NCBI GenBank assembly: GCA_965208605.1
Contig: OZ242345.1
Coordinates: 2,046,001-2,110,000 of the forward strand
Length of the DNA stretch: 64,000 bases
Origin: UBA9659 sp965208605
GTDB taxonomy: Bacteria > Pseudomonadota > Gammaproteobacteria > Pseudomonadales > Azotimanducaceae
Direction of reading: 5' to 3'
Below are positions 52,718 through 60,828 of the stretch, piece after piece; position 1 is the stretch's first letter, and every line of letters begins with the position of its first letter. The notes under the pieces are model-generated. The model worked only from the letters and a program-made list of their open reading frames with translations, was not told the DNA's origin and did no database searches. A program made the translations under genes and the position numbers.

Positions 52718-54013
52718 ATGGAACAACAAGCTACAGCCACACTTATCCTCTTGGGGGGATTTTTATTCTTAATGTTTATGCGGTTGCCTATCGCCTTTGC
52801 AATGGGGGTCTCATCGCTGGCAACGGTTGTGTATTTAGATATTCCTACTATGGTATTGGCGCATCGCATGGTGAACGGACTGAACAGCTTCACATTTTTG
52901 GCAGTACCCTTTTTTATCCTTGTTGGCCACTTAATGGGGGCGGGCGGAATCTCCGATAGACTGGTGCGTTTTGCCGATACTTTAGTTGGACGCATGCGCG
53001 GCGGATTGGCCCAGGTCAATATCGTTTCCAGCACAATGTTTAGTGGAATATCCGGATCATCGGTGGCAGATGTGGCATCCATCGGCTCTTTTCTCATTCC
53101 TTCAATGGTGAAGCGTGGACATCGTCCCGGCTACTCCGTCGCAGTAACGATTTCATCTTCCGTGCAGGGGGTTTTGATCCCACCCAGTCAAAATATGATT
53201 TACTACTCACTCGCTGCGGGCGGTCTTTCATTGGAAAAGCTTTTTCTCGCAGGCTATGGGCCTGGTCTACTCCTCGGCGGTGCTTTGATGCTGCTATGTT
53301 GGATGCTGGCGATCAAACAGGGCCACCCTACAGGGGAGAAATACTCCTTTATTCAGTCATTGAGAGTTGGGTTTGAAGCCTCTATTGGACTGTTCACTGT
53401 CGTCATAATTATTGGCGGTATTGTGCTGGGTATTTTTACAGCGACAGAATCGGCGGCGGTTGCTACGGTTTACGCCTTGTTGGTTACCGTAGTCATCTAT
53501 AAGACAATGACCTATAAGAAATTCGTTGAGGTACTAAAACAGTCAATGGAATCTCTGGCCACGGTAATGGCCATTATTATGACTTCGTCCGCGTTTGCCT
53601 TTTTGCTCGGTTTTTTGGAAGTACCCGAGATTCTGGCGGATACAATTCTTTCGCTCTCTTCAAGTCCTATTGTGGCAATACTGGCCATTAACCTGCTATT
53701 GCTTGTGATGGGTATGCTAATGGATATGGGAGTACTTATTCTATTACTCACTCCCATGCTACTACCTATCGCAACTCAACTGGGTATTGATCCCATTCAT
53801 TTTGGCATCATTATGTTGATAAATCTCGGGATCGGTGTCTGTACGCCACCGGTCGGGACTTCACTGATGGTGGGCTGTTCGATTGGTAAAATTTCAATCG
53901 AGAGCACAATTCGCGAAATGATTCCATTTTATATTGTTATGGTCGTTGTTTTGATGCTGGTTACCTTTGCGCCAAGTCTTACCTTATTCCTACCCGGTTT
54001 ATTCGCGGGATAA
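52718..54013 (+). CDS. dctM: TRAP transporter large membrane subunit (DctM family)
   Basis: 431-residue, multi-helix permease of the TRAP importer, the Na+-coupled translocation subunit. Characteristic parts are RLPIAFAMGVSSL, SGISGSSVADVASIGSFLIP, and GVCTPPVGTSLMVG near the C-terminus. Full length and undamaged. Together with dctP and dctQ it forms a complete importer, presumably for uronates. The next gene, uxuA, begins 54 bp later but is truncated. Confidence 0.94.
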   Translation: MEQQATATLILLGGFLFLMFMRLPIAFAMGVSSLATVVYLDIPTMVLAHRMVNGLNSFTFLAVPFFILVGHLMGAGGISDRLVRFADTLVGRMRGGLAQVNIVSSTMFSGISGSSVADVASIGSFLIPSMVKRGHRPGYSVAVTISSSVQGVLIPPSQNMIYYSLAAGGLSLEKLFLAGYGPGLLLGGALMLLCWMLAIKQGHPTGEKYSFIQSLRVGFEASIGLFTVVIIIGGIVLGIFTATESAAVATVYALLVTVVIYKTMTYKKFVEVLKQSMESLATVMAIIMTSSAFAFLLGFLEVPEILADTILSLSSSPIVAILAINLLLLVMGMLMDMGVLILLLTPMLLPIATQLGIDPIHFGIIMLINLGIGVCTPPVGTSLMVGCSIGKISIESTIREMIPFYIVMVVVLMLVTFAPSLTLFLPGLFAG

Positions 54014-54067
54014 ATATTGGTGAGTTCGTATCCGGCGGTCTATATTACTATTTTTTGAGGGGTTGTT

Positions 54068-54253
54068 ATGCAGGAAACATGGCGTTGGTTCGGTCCAAAT
54101 GATTCCGTGACACTGGGAAACGTATTGCAGGCGGGCGCCTCTGGCGCAGTCTCTTCACTACATGAAATTCCAACGGGTATGAGCGTGGTCACGATATCTG
54201 ATGTAGCGATTTGCACTTTATTTGATGGGCTACCTGACAGGGCTGCTTTCTAA
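54068..54253 (+). pseudogene. uxuA: Mannonate dehydratase, 5' stump only
   Basis: The first ~37 residues (MQETWRWFGPNDSVTLGNV, then QAGASGAVSSLHEIPTG) match the N-terminus of UxuA, which converts mannonate to 2-keto-3-deoxygluconate. The homology stops at about 54178 and a short unrelated tail ends in TAA; intact UxuA is about 390-400 residues. A good GAGGGG ribosome-binding site remains. No other part of uxuA was recognised downstream, so the gene was cut by insertion or deletion at the edge of the mobile-element region. Confidence 0.85.
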
Positions 54254-54289
54254 GATTCTCTCTATCAAGGCCACTGGGGTATTTCTTGC

Positions 54290-54400
54290 TCAGAAGGGAA
54301 GCAACTCGTCCTCCATGCCATCGAACAAGTCCGGGTGCATTGGCGCCATCGGCTCATAGTATCGGCGAAGCTGATCCGCATAATGTGTCTTGAAAGCCTC
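54290..54400 (-). pseudogene. Fragment of a transposon-associated small ORF, copy 1
   Basis: The minus strand ends HYADQLRRYYEPMAPMHPDL plus FDGMEDELLPF, and a related tail occurs at 54939-55040. The upstream part of the longer open frame is not recognisable. It is a remnant of the small gene that accompanies the AAA+ ATPase of the same element. Confidence 0.55.
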
Positions 54401-54693
54401 AAACCCTTGTGGTGCGCGTACCAGGAAACCAACCACCACCAGCGACTCGCCTTTGAAGCACGGGTGCTGAACTACCTGCGCAACGGCACAGACCTGTAGC
54501 GCCTGCGCTATCGAGCGGGCTGCCTCAGCAGGTCCATGGCGGGGGCTTCTTCCCGGTGGACGGACGGGGAGATTGAACCCGCACGTCCAGGGCGCCGGCG
54601 TGCGTGGGATTGACGATGAGCGCCCATAACCGGGAAGGTGGCGTGATCTGTATCGCCGATCGCAGGGAAGTGGCGCAGCGCAGGCAAGACTCA

Positions 54694-54938
54694 CAATGAA
54701 GATGCGAAGACTCTCAACAGGAAGCCAGAGTAATGGTACGCTAAGCCATTAAACGTTTCCAAAATACGGCAAAAAAGGGCGATCCCTCACCTCCGTCAAC
54801 TATTTCCGCTTCGTCAACGGCAATTTCTATTCGAGCTAAATGCTTGAATTATTTATAGATAAATCCTTACAGTACTTTTCCGTCCGGTTGAGGTTTAAAG
54901 ACCGATTTTCTCCATCACACCCACGGGGATGTTAGTAG
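54694..54938. other. Unassigned spacer in the mobile-element region
   Basis: AT-rich spacer between the two diverged direct repeats. No gene, tRNA or clear terminal inverted repeat seen. Confidence 0.5.
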
Positions 54939-55139
54939 TCAGAAGGGAAGCGACTCGTCCTCCATGCCATCGAACAGGTCCGGATGTGTTGGCACCTTCG
55001 GCTCATAGTATTGGCGAAGCTGATCGACATAATGCTTCTCGAAGGCTACCGTCAGTTCATAGAGGAAGTTGAGACAATCGGCCGTTCCCTCATCCGACAG
55101 TTCTGGCGGTTCCGGTAAAACGAGTGGTAATCGATTCAT
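54939..55139 (-). CDS. Small ORF of an ATPase/transposase element, copy 2
   Basis: 66-residue protein (MNRLPLVLPEPPELSDEGT and so on) ending FDGMEDESLPF. It lies 29 bp downstream of the ATPase fragment at 55169-55507 in the same direction, the arrangement seen in elements encoding a rve-type transposase, an ExeA/TniB-like ATPase and a small acidic protein. Function unknown. Confidence 0.5.
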   Translation of the reverse strand: MNRLPLVLPEPPELSDEGTADCLNFLYELTVAFEKHYVDQLRQYYEPKVPTHPDLFDGMEDESLPF

Positions 55140-55168
55140 GCGTCACGCCATGGAATGATGTATCTGCG

Positions 55169-55507
55169 TTAGCGCGATGCCGCCGCCGTGCCGAACAACT
55201 CCAGGTAGAGCTTTTCATCTAACAGTGGTATTTCCTGCTGGGCCGCCGTGGCCAGCAATTCACCGGCCATGGTGGTGAGCACACGGTAGTTGCCGACGGC
55301 GTGATCGCATAGGGTTTGATAAAGCTCTGGCGTCATAAGACTGGCGTTACCGGCGCTGTTCAGTAAATGCTTCAGACAGGCCATCAGTTCCTCCCGGCTG
55401 GCATACTCCCGGTGCAGCCGCACCCGGATATCCAGGGGCAACAGTTCTTCCCGGCGCAACTTGTTGCTGAGGCGTCCATCGCCGGCCAGTACTACACTCA
55501 GGAGCAA
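55169..55507 (-). pseudogene. C-terminal fragment of a transposon-type AAA+ ATPase (ExeA/TniB-like)
   Basis: 112 residues match the sensor and C-terminal helical part of ATPases that assist transposases: VVLAGDGRLSNKLRREELLP, EELMACLKHLLNSAGNASLM, TPELYQTLCDHAVGNYRVLT. The Walker A/B half is absent; just upstream (about 55507) sequence becomes unrelated. The ATPase is therefore non-functional. Confidence 0.75.
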
Positions 55508-55631
55508 ACGAAGTATAAGAAGTATTAATGGGGTGTCGAGAGTAATTGGTCGTCCAGAAAATAGTCTCGGGTCCTGAAATGGTGGAAAACGGCTCGCGCA
55601 GTGCCTGCGGTTAGTACTCGCATTGTTGGTC

Positions 55632-56177
55632 TTATAGATCTTTTTCGCTCACCTTGAACTGGCTCTTGTCGACCTGTGCCGGCATGCCGTTGTTGTGGCG
55701 GTAGTCTTCAATCGCGTGGCGAATACCTTGGGCCAGGCTGCCGCCACGGGTGGCGAGCGCTTTTTTCATCGCCGTAGGATTGGTGAACAGGTTGTTGGTG
55801 GGTGCCAGGCTATCGGTCAGCAGATCCATCACAAAGCGCGCTTTGCGCTCGCCGGTTTCGTCCAAATCCATGTCTTCCACCCACTCGTCACAGGATTCAT
55901 CCATCGCTAGGTAGGCCTGCAGTACACGACGGTACACGCCACTTTCGTGCCAGCTGTCATCGGCAAAACGACGATCGCGCTTCGCAGTGGTGTAGTCACT
56001 GTTGCCTGCCACCACATCGACCAGTTTACTGGCGTAGCCAAGCACATGCTTGGCGGTGACCAATGGTTGTCGGGCGAGCTGGACGCCGGTTGTTTTCAGG
56101 GCATCGGTGATGTCTTCTGTGCGGGCACCCACCAGCGGACTGAGGCCGATCACACCTTCTGCGGCGTTGTTGATCAA
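55632..56177 (-). pseudogene. phaC: Poly(3-hydroxyalkanoate) synthase, N-terminal fragment
   Basis: 181 residues match the N-terminal domain of class I PhaC: RDRRFADDSWHESGVYRRVL, QAYLAMDESCDEWVEDMDL, LTDSLAPTNNLFTNPTAMKK, and HNNGMPAQVDKSQFKV. The catalytic lipase-box domain is missing; the frame stops right after the N-terminal region. PHA synthases are normally near 560-600 residues. It lies inside the mobile-element graveyard, with no phaA/phaB nearby. Confidence 0.85.
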
Positions 56178-56406
56178 ACGATCGTTTTTGCGCTTGCGTG
56201 CCGTGCGGTGTTTTTACTGTGCGTATTCATCGTGACTGGCCCTCGCTGGGTTCCTGTAATGGCAGGTATTCTGGTCTGAATAATGCCAGAAACATTCTGG
56301 ATTCCTGGCCTGACGAAAAAAGGAAGCCGACATGCAAATAAAGCACATCGGCTTCCGGGTGCGTGGGTTCTATACTGTCGCTTCTCTTGCATTAAAGGAG
56401 CAACAC

Positions 56407-56589
56407 ATGAGCACGTCCGCCCAACAGAAACGCCACGCCCTTATATTCTGGGAGAATCACGGTCTCAAAGCAACCATGGATTACGCCAATGTCAGTCGCT
56501 CAACCCTCTACGCCTGGCGGAAAATCGCCCGCGAACGTGGTGTGGCAGAGCTTACTGACCGTAGCAAGGCACCGCACCGCCGGCGGTAA
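56407..56589 (+). pseudogene. N-terminal HTH fragment of a rve-type transposase
   Basis: Starting at the internal ATG, MSTSAQQKRHALIFWENHGL begins a helix-turn-helix region with DYANVSRSTLYAWRKIARE and the linker ELTDRSKAPHRRR, as in the amino end of integrase-like (rve) transposases. It stops after 60 codons where the sequence joins an inverted fragment of the catalytic domain. Confidence 0.7.
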
Positions 56590-56599
56590 TGCCGCCCGC

Positions 56600-56930
56600 T
56601 TCGCACAACTGGTGCAGGCCCAGCAGACGATTTCAAACTGGGTCTCCTCATCGACAGCATTGATATGGTAGCGCCCTTTGACCCCGTCCTGATCGCCCTG
56701 ATGAACGGTATCCACCCGGATATAGCCCGGTTGACTGTTGGGTTGCGGCTTGCGTCGCGCGCCGATGGTATGGGTGACGGGCCGGGTTTGAGCAAACTTC
56801 CAACGCACCCGCGGGTAAGTGCTGGAACGCCTCAGGTGGTACAGATGCGATACCGAGATACCGGCCAGTCGCTGATAGGCAGGGAGATTAAATCGCTGCC
56901 AGGCGCGCTCACATGGACCAGAAAGCTGAG
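56600..56930 (-). pseudogene. Catalytic-domain fragment of a rve-type transposase
   Basis: The minus strand reads ERAWQRFNLPAYQRLAGISV, SHLYHLRRSSTYPRVRWKFA and GYIRVDTVHQGDQDGVKGRY plus HINAVDEETQFEIVCWA. The VDTVHQGD and INAVDE aspartates are catalytic-core positions of DDE/rve enzymes. It is inverted relative to the HTH fragment, so an ancestral transposase was broken and rearranged. Confidence 0.7.
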
Positions 56931-57164
56931 CACCACGCCTTTGCCGGGTTTCGTCAGCGTGTGGTAGGCAAACCGGATGAGGCTAGGGCGGACAAAATCA
57001 TACCGTTCCGAACTGGGTATGCCGGGAAAACTCAACCGCCCGGGTGCCGTCTAGGAAGGCACGTACCTGCGGCAGGGACTTGATGTCGATGTCATGCATG
57101 ATGGGTTCCATCCTTCCATCATGAACAGGGTTCAGGCTAGTTCAGTATCATTTCGTGTTAGAAA

Positions 57165-57379
57165 CACGGCTCCCGTTCAGTATCATCTCGTATTGGACAA
57201 GGCTGATGAGGGCCCGATCATCGCGCAGTCTGTTCAGCATGTGGACCACACCTACAAGTCTGGACGCGCTGGTCTCAGTCGGCCGTGATACCGAGACCCA
57301 GGCGCTGGCACGGGCCGTCAGGCTGCATATCGATCAACGCGTATTCCTCGATGGCAACAAGACCGTGATTTTCAGATAG
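57165..57379 (+). pseudogene. purU: Formyltetrahydrofolate deformylase, C-terminal fragment with frameshift
   Basis: One frame reads YHLVLDKADEGPIIAQSVQH plus VDHTYK; the next frame continues SLDALVSVGRDTETQALARA plus VRLHIDQRVFLDGNKTVIF. Joined, they match the last ~65 residues of PurU (DEGPIIEQ-, RGRDxExxxLARAV-, GNKTVVF-type motifs). The N-terminal ACT and formyl-hydrolase parts are absent, and a shift near 57262 splits the remainder. Confidence 0.8.
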
Positions 57380-57784
57380 GGAGAGCACCGTATACGCTCT
57401 ATCTCAAGAACTCTGCCGGTAGAAGGTCGGTGTCCTGGTAAGAGAAATTCAAATGGTAGGGTCTAGATCATCGATTAAAATTACTCGAAAAGAAGTGGGA
57501 CCATGGAGAATGCCAAACGACGCATGGAGTCCCAAGAAATTCACAATCCTATTAAAACGCGAGGACGCTCCATCCGCTCCTCTGACGACCTGGATGGACG
57601 GGTGGGTGAATTTCGCAGATTGACCCTCTTTAGTGGTGCCGGCCTGGAATATTAAGGGATAGTAAACCTTATGAATTACAAGGGCTTACATCACCTGAGC
57701 GGAACGTCCCGGCTGCTTTTACGCGAAAAGCTTCTACTGGTAGCGACTTTTTCTTGACTGGTATTAAGGTTCGTGGTATCTTTC
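57380..57784. other. Spacer before the receptor promoter
   Basis: About 400 bp without a recognisable gene. Two short open frames (from 57503 and 57671) give peptides of no family I know. Probably residual sequence of the mobile-element region. Confidence 0.5.
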
Positions 57785-57798
57785 CTCAAACGATTGAG
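57785..57798. promoter_or_regulatory. LacI-family operator upstream of the TonB receptor, distal site
   Basis: CTCAAACGATTGAG, one mismatch from the perfect palindrome. Its centre is 40 bp from the proximal site, close to four helical turns, so a tetramer or two dimers could bind on one DNA face. Confidence 0.75.
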
Positions 57799-57824
57799 TA
57801 AAGAAGCCTTTTTATAAGTTAAAT

Positions 57825-57838
57825 CTCAAACGTTTGAG
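57825..57838. promoter_or_regulatory. LacI-family operator upstream of the TonB receptor, proximal site
   Basis: CTCAAACGTTTGAG, identical to the site before dctP. It lies 142 bp before the receptor start. A TATAAG-like sequence at 57814-57819 lies between the two operators and could be the -10 element. Confidence 0.82.
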
Positions 57839-57980
57839 GCTGGTTGAAAATTATTCGATTACGATAATAAGCGAAGAGGTAAAGAGGTATGAGCAATGGA
57901 CAGAAGAGGTGCCGCGTTGTGGCACTGGTTGCAACCGGCACTGCATTAAACTGTGAACCTAAATTGAGAGGTGAAGCGTC

Positions 57981-60680
57981 ATGAAACTACCCATAGTCTC
58001 AAAGAAAAAAGATCTAGCGCGTCTAATTGGTACGGCAGTATCTCTGGTGGCGCTTTTGTTGTGTATCGCGGATGTTTCGGTAGCTGAGACCGGTACTGAG
58101 GGTGCGGTTATGGAAGAGGTTGTTGTTAGGGGGATTCGCTCTTCCTTGAACCAAGCTCTGGACCTCAAAAAAGATGCTGTAGGGTCGCGTGACTCGATTA
58201 TGGCGGACGACATTGGCAAAATGCCGGACCTCAATCTGGCGGAGTCGTTGCAGCGTATATCTGGCGTTGCAATTACAAGGCATAACGGTGAAGGTCAGAC
58301 GATCAGCGTGCGTGGTCTTGATCCGCAATTTACCCATGTCAACGTTAATGGGATGGGTATATCCGTTGCTTCTACCGGTCCTGAATTTGGTGGACGAGCC
58401 CCCGGGCGAACCGTGGACCTGGATATTTTCCCGTCAGAATTGTTTGGTCGCGTTGACGTTAACAAAACGCAGACTGCCAAGATGGAAGAGGGGGGTATTG
58501 GTGGGGCTGTGGATATGTATACACCAAAGCCGTTTGATTTTGACGGATTCAATGTTAACGGATCGTTGCAGGGTGGCTACAACAGTTATTCCGAGGAGAC
58601 GGATCCACGTGGCTTCCTGATGTTTTCCAATACTTTTGCAGATGATACCTTAGGATTGCTTGTTGCCGGTGCGTACCACGAGCGTTCCATTCAGGGTGAA
58701 GGGGCGAGTGCTGTGAGCTGGACATCGGCGGATGCCGATGGTTTTATTTGGAACTATGAAAATGGCGTTCCTCCAGGGGTAACGGAAGATGAACTCAATA
58801 GCGCTTTTGTGCCACGTCTACCCAGATCTGAGTTACAGCAAAATGAACGGGACAGACTGGGTTTAACCGCGTCCTTGCAATGGAGGCCGTCGAGTGATTT
58901 TGAACTTGACTTTGATGTCCTCATATCTGAGATGGAGACAGATACCTCCATCTATCTTCTCGATGCCGTCTTTCGCAACCAAAGAGATGTTATTCCTATC
59001 GCGGCAACGATTGAGAATGGAAATTTGGCAACCGGAACATTTGATAATGTAGACCGCCGAGCTGAGAGTGTTTTTATTACGACGGAAACGGACTTCTCGC
59101 AGACGGTGCTAAATGGAAGTTGGGAGGCGTCAGAAAACTTGTCTTTCACGGGTCTGGTGGGTTATTCCGAATCAAGCCAGGCAAGAACGAATGAAACAAG
59201 TTATCTGTTCACTGCATTCGATACGCGCGTAGATGTGGACTTCAGGGGAAAACTCCCTTCTATCACAACCGACGTAGACCTGTTGGACGCCGATAGCTAC
59301 GATAGCAATCTAATACGCATTCGCCCAAGTGACATTGACGATACGACCTTCACCGCCAAGTTTGACGGGATGTATGGTGACTATGCGTCAAATATCGAGT
59401 TTGGTATTCACTACAGTAAATTCGAAAAGGATAGAGTTGATCGTAGAAATGATCTCTCCGGCCTTGAAGATGTCCCGGTATCGATGTACGCCGTACGAAT
59501 TCCTGAGTCAAATCTCGCCAGTGATCTTGGGGCGCCCGCTGGATTCCCTGGAACACACCTGATTGCAGACCCTAATCTTGGGGAGAGTGTATTTGGTGTG
59601 AAAAATGCCACTGCTACAGCGCAACCCAATGTTCTCGATACGAATACTATCACCGAAAGCCAACTTGCGGGCTTTGTAGCGGCTAATCACGAAGGGGAGT
59701 TTCTCGGTGGTACTGTGAGGTTTAATGCGGGTCTGCGGGTAGTCGAAACCACGAGTGAGGCGGTTGGCGGTGCACTGGCTGGCGGCGTGCCGACAACGAG
59801 TAAGCAGGAAAGAACCTATACGGATGTACTGCCGTTCGCAGCTGTTGCTTGGAATATTACTGACGAAGTGACTACCCGTTTGGCGTTTGGACGCACAATT
59901 ACACGTCCATCTTTAAGCGCGCTAGTGCCTCGTACAAGTATTACAATTGGAAGAACGGTAGTAACTGGAAATCCTGATTTGGATCCGTTTCGATCCAATA
60001 ACGCAGATTTTTCAGTAGATTGGTATTTTCAAGAAGGAGCTTCCCTTTCCGCAGCGGTATTCTATAAGGAGATAGATGGATTTATTGTTACTGAAAACTC
60101 ACAAGTGCTATTCTCTTCATTGGGTATATCGTTAAGCTCGCTAGACGCAAGTGGTTTTGCGGGCGTGACACCCGATGCCCTGTTTACGGCCAGTCGGCCA
60201 GTTAACGGCAATACGGGTAAAGTGAGGGGAGTCGAATTTTCTTATCAACAGCAGCTGGATTTTTTGTTAACCGGGCTGGGAATTTTGACGAATTACACCT
60301 ATGCTGATTCTTCTGTAGATTTCATTAGTGGTGACACCACGGTAGAAGGGACGATGCCGGGTCTGTCGAAAAATTCCTGGAATCTTATAGCTTATTATGA
60401 AACAGATGCTTTCGGTATGAGGGTCGCTGTTAATGACCGATCCGAATTTGCCGAAGGCTCCGCAATTATAGACGCGACCGGGCAGGTTCGAACTCGCGGA
60501 GACGCACAACACGTCGATGCGTCTGCTTATTATAATGTTACAGACAATCTCACATTGACACTTGAGGGCATCAATCTGACAGATGAGGAAGAGTTCACAT
60601 ACATAGGCGATGAATCAAGATCACATCGCTATATCGGACTGGGCCGTCAGTTTTTTGCTGGCGTGAGATGGGACTACTAA
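57981..60680 (+). CDS. TonB-dependent outer-membrane receptor
   Basis: 899-residue outer-membrane importer energised by TonB. Signal peptide (about 1-36), TonB box-like EEVVVRGIR near residue 46, plug domain with LAESLQRISGVAIT and TISVRGLDPQFTHVNVNG, then the 22-strand barrel, ending in the aromatic QFFAGVRWDY. The plug pattern (VVVRGIRSSLNQALDLKKDA) is that of the Caulobacter/Xanthomonas-type receptors often linked to glycan use. Two LacI-type operators precede it and a terminator follows, so it is its own transcription unit. It most likely imports oligosaccharides from the polymer processed by GH20. Confidence 0.93.
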   Translation: MKLPIVSKKKDLARLIGTAVSLVALLLCIADVSVAETGTEGAVMEEVVVRGIRSSLNQALDLKKDAVGSRDSIMADDIGKMPDLNLAESLQRISGVAITRHNGEGQTISVRGLDPQFTHVNVNGMGISVASTGPEFGGRAPGRTVDLDIFPSELFGRVDVNKTQTAKMEEGGIGGAVDMYTPKPFDFDGFNVNGSLQGGYNSYSEETDPRGFLMFSNTFADDTLGLLVAGAYHERSIQGEGASAVSWTSADADGFIWNYENGVPPGVTEDELNSAFVPRLPRSELQQNERDRLGLTASLQWRPSSDFELDFDVLISEMETDTSIYLLDAVFRNQRDVIPIAATIENGNLATGTFDNVDRRAESVFITTETDFSQTVLNGSWEASENLSFTGLVGYSESSQARTNETSYLFTAFDTRVDVDFRGKLPSITTDVDLLDADSYDSNLIRIRPSDIDDTTFTAKFDGMYGDYASNIEFGIHYSKFEKDRVDRRNDLSGLEDVPVSMYAVRIPESNLASDLGAPAGFPGTHLIADPNLGESVFGVKNATATAQPNVLDTNTITESQLAGFVAANHEGEFLGGTVRFNAGLRVVETTSEAVGGALAGGVPTTSKQERTYTDVLPFAAVAWNITDEVTTRLAFGRTITRPSLSALVPRTSITIGRTVVTGNPDLDPFRSNNADFSVDWYFQEGASLSAAVFYKEIDGFIVTENSQVLFSSLGISLSSLDASGFAGVTPDALFTASRPVNGNTGKVRGVEFSYQQQLDFLLTGLGILTNYTYADSSVDFISGDTTVEGTMPGLSKNSWNLIAYYETDAFGMRVAVNDRSEFAEGSAIIDATGQVRTRGDAQHVDASAYYNVTDNLTLTLEGINLTDEEEFTYIGDESRSHRYIGLGRQFFAGVRWDY

Positions 60681-60709
60681 AGTAGCACTCTATTAATAGT
60701 ACTAATGGA

Positions 60710-60752
60710 AGAGATAGGCTCTGGTATTATGCCAGGCCTGTCTCTTTTTTTT
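60710..60752 (+). terminator. Rho-independent terminator after the receptor gene
   Basis: AGAGATAGGC pairs with GCCTGTCTCT (one G-T wobble) and CTGG pairs with CCAG inside, followed by a run of eight T. A textbook intrinsic terminator 30 bp after the stop codon. Confidence 0.9.
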
Positions 60753-60828
60753 GCTAGATCAGAGTGTTGTCCCACTGGCAGGAAATGGCTGGAGTGCTAT
60801 GCATGAATAATTCGACGGGAAGGGATTA

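Noticed and set aside
54400..54500. Plus-strand frame reading LWCAYQETNHHQRLAFEARV
   Set aside because: It looks somewhat coding and might be part of another element gene, but it is under 40 codons and I could not assign it to any family.
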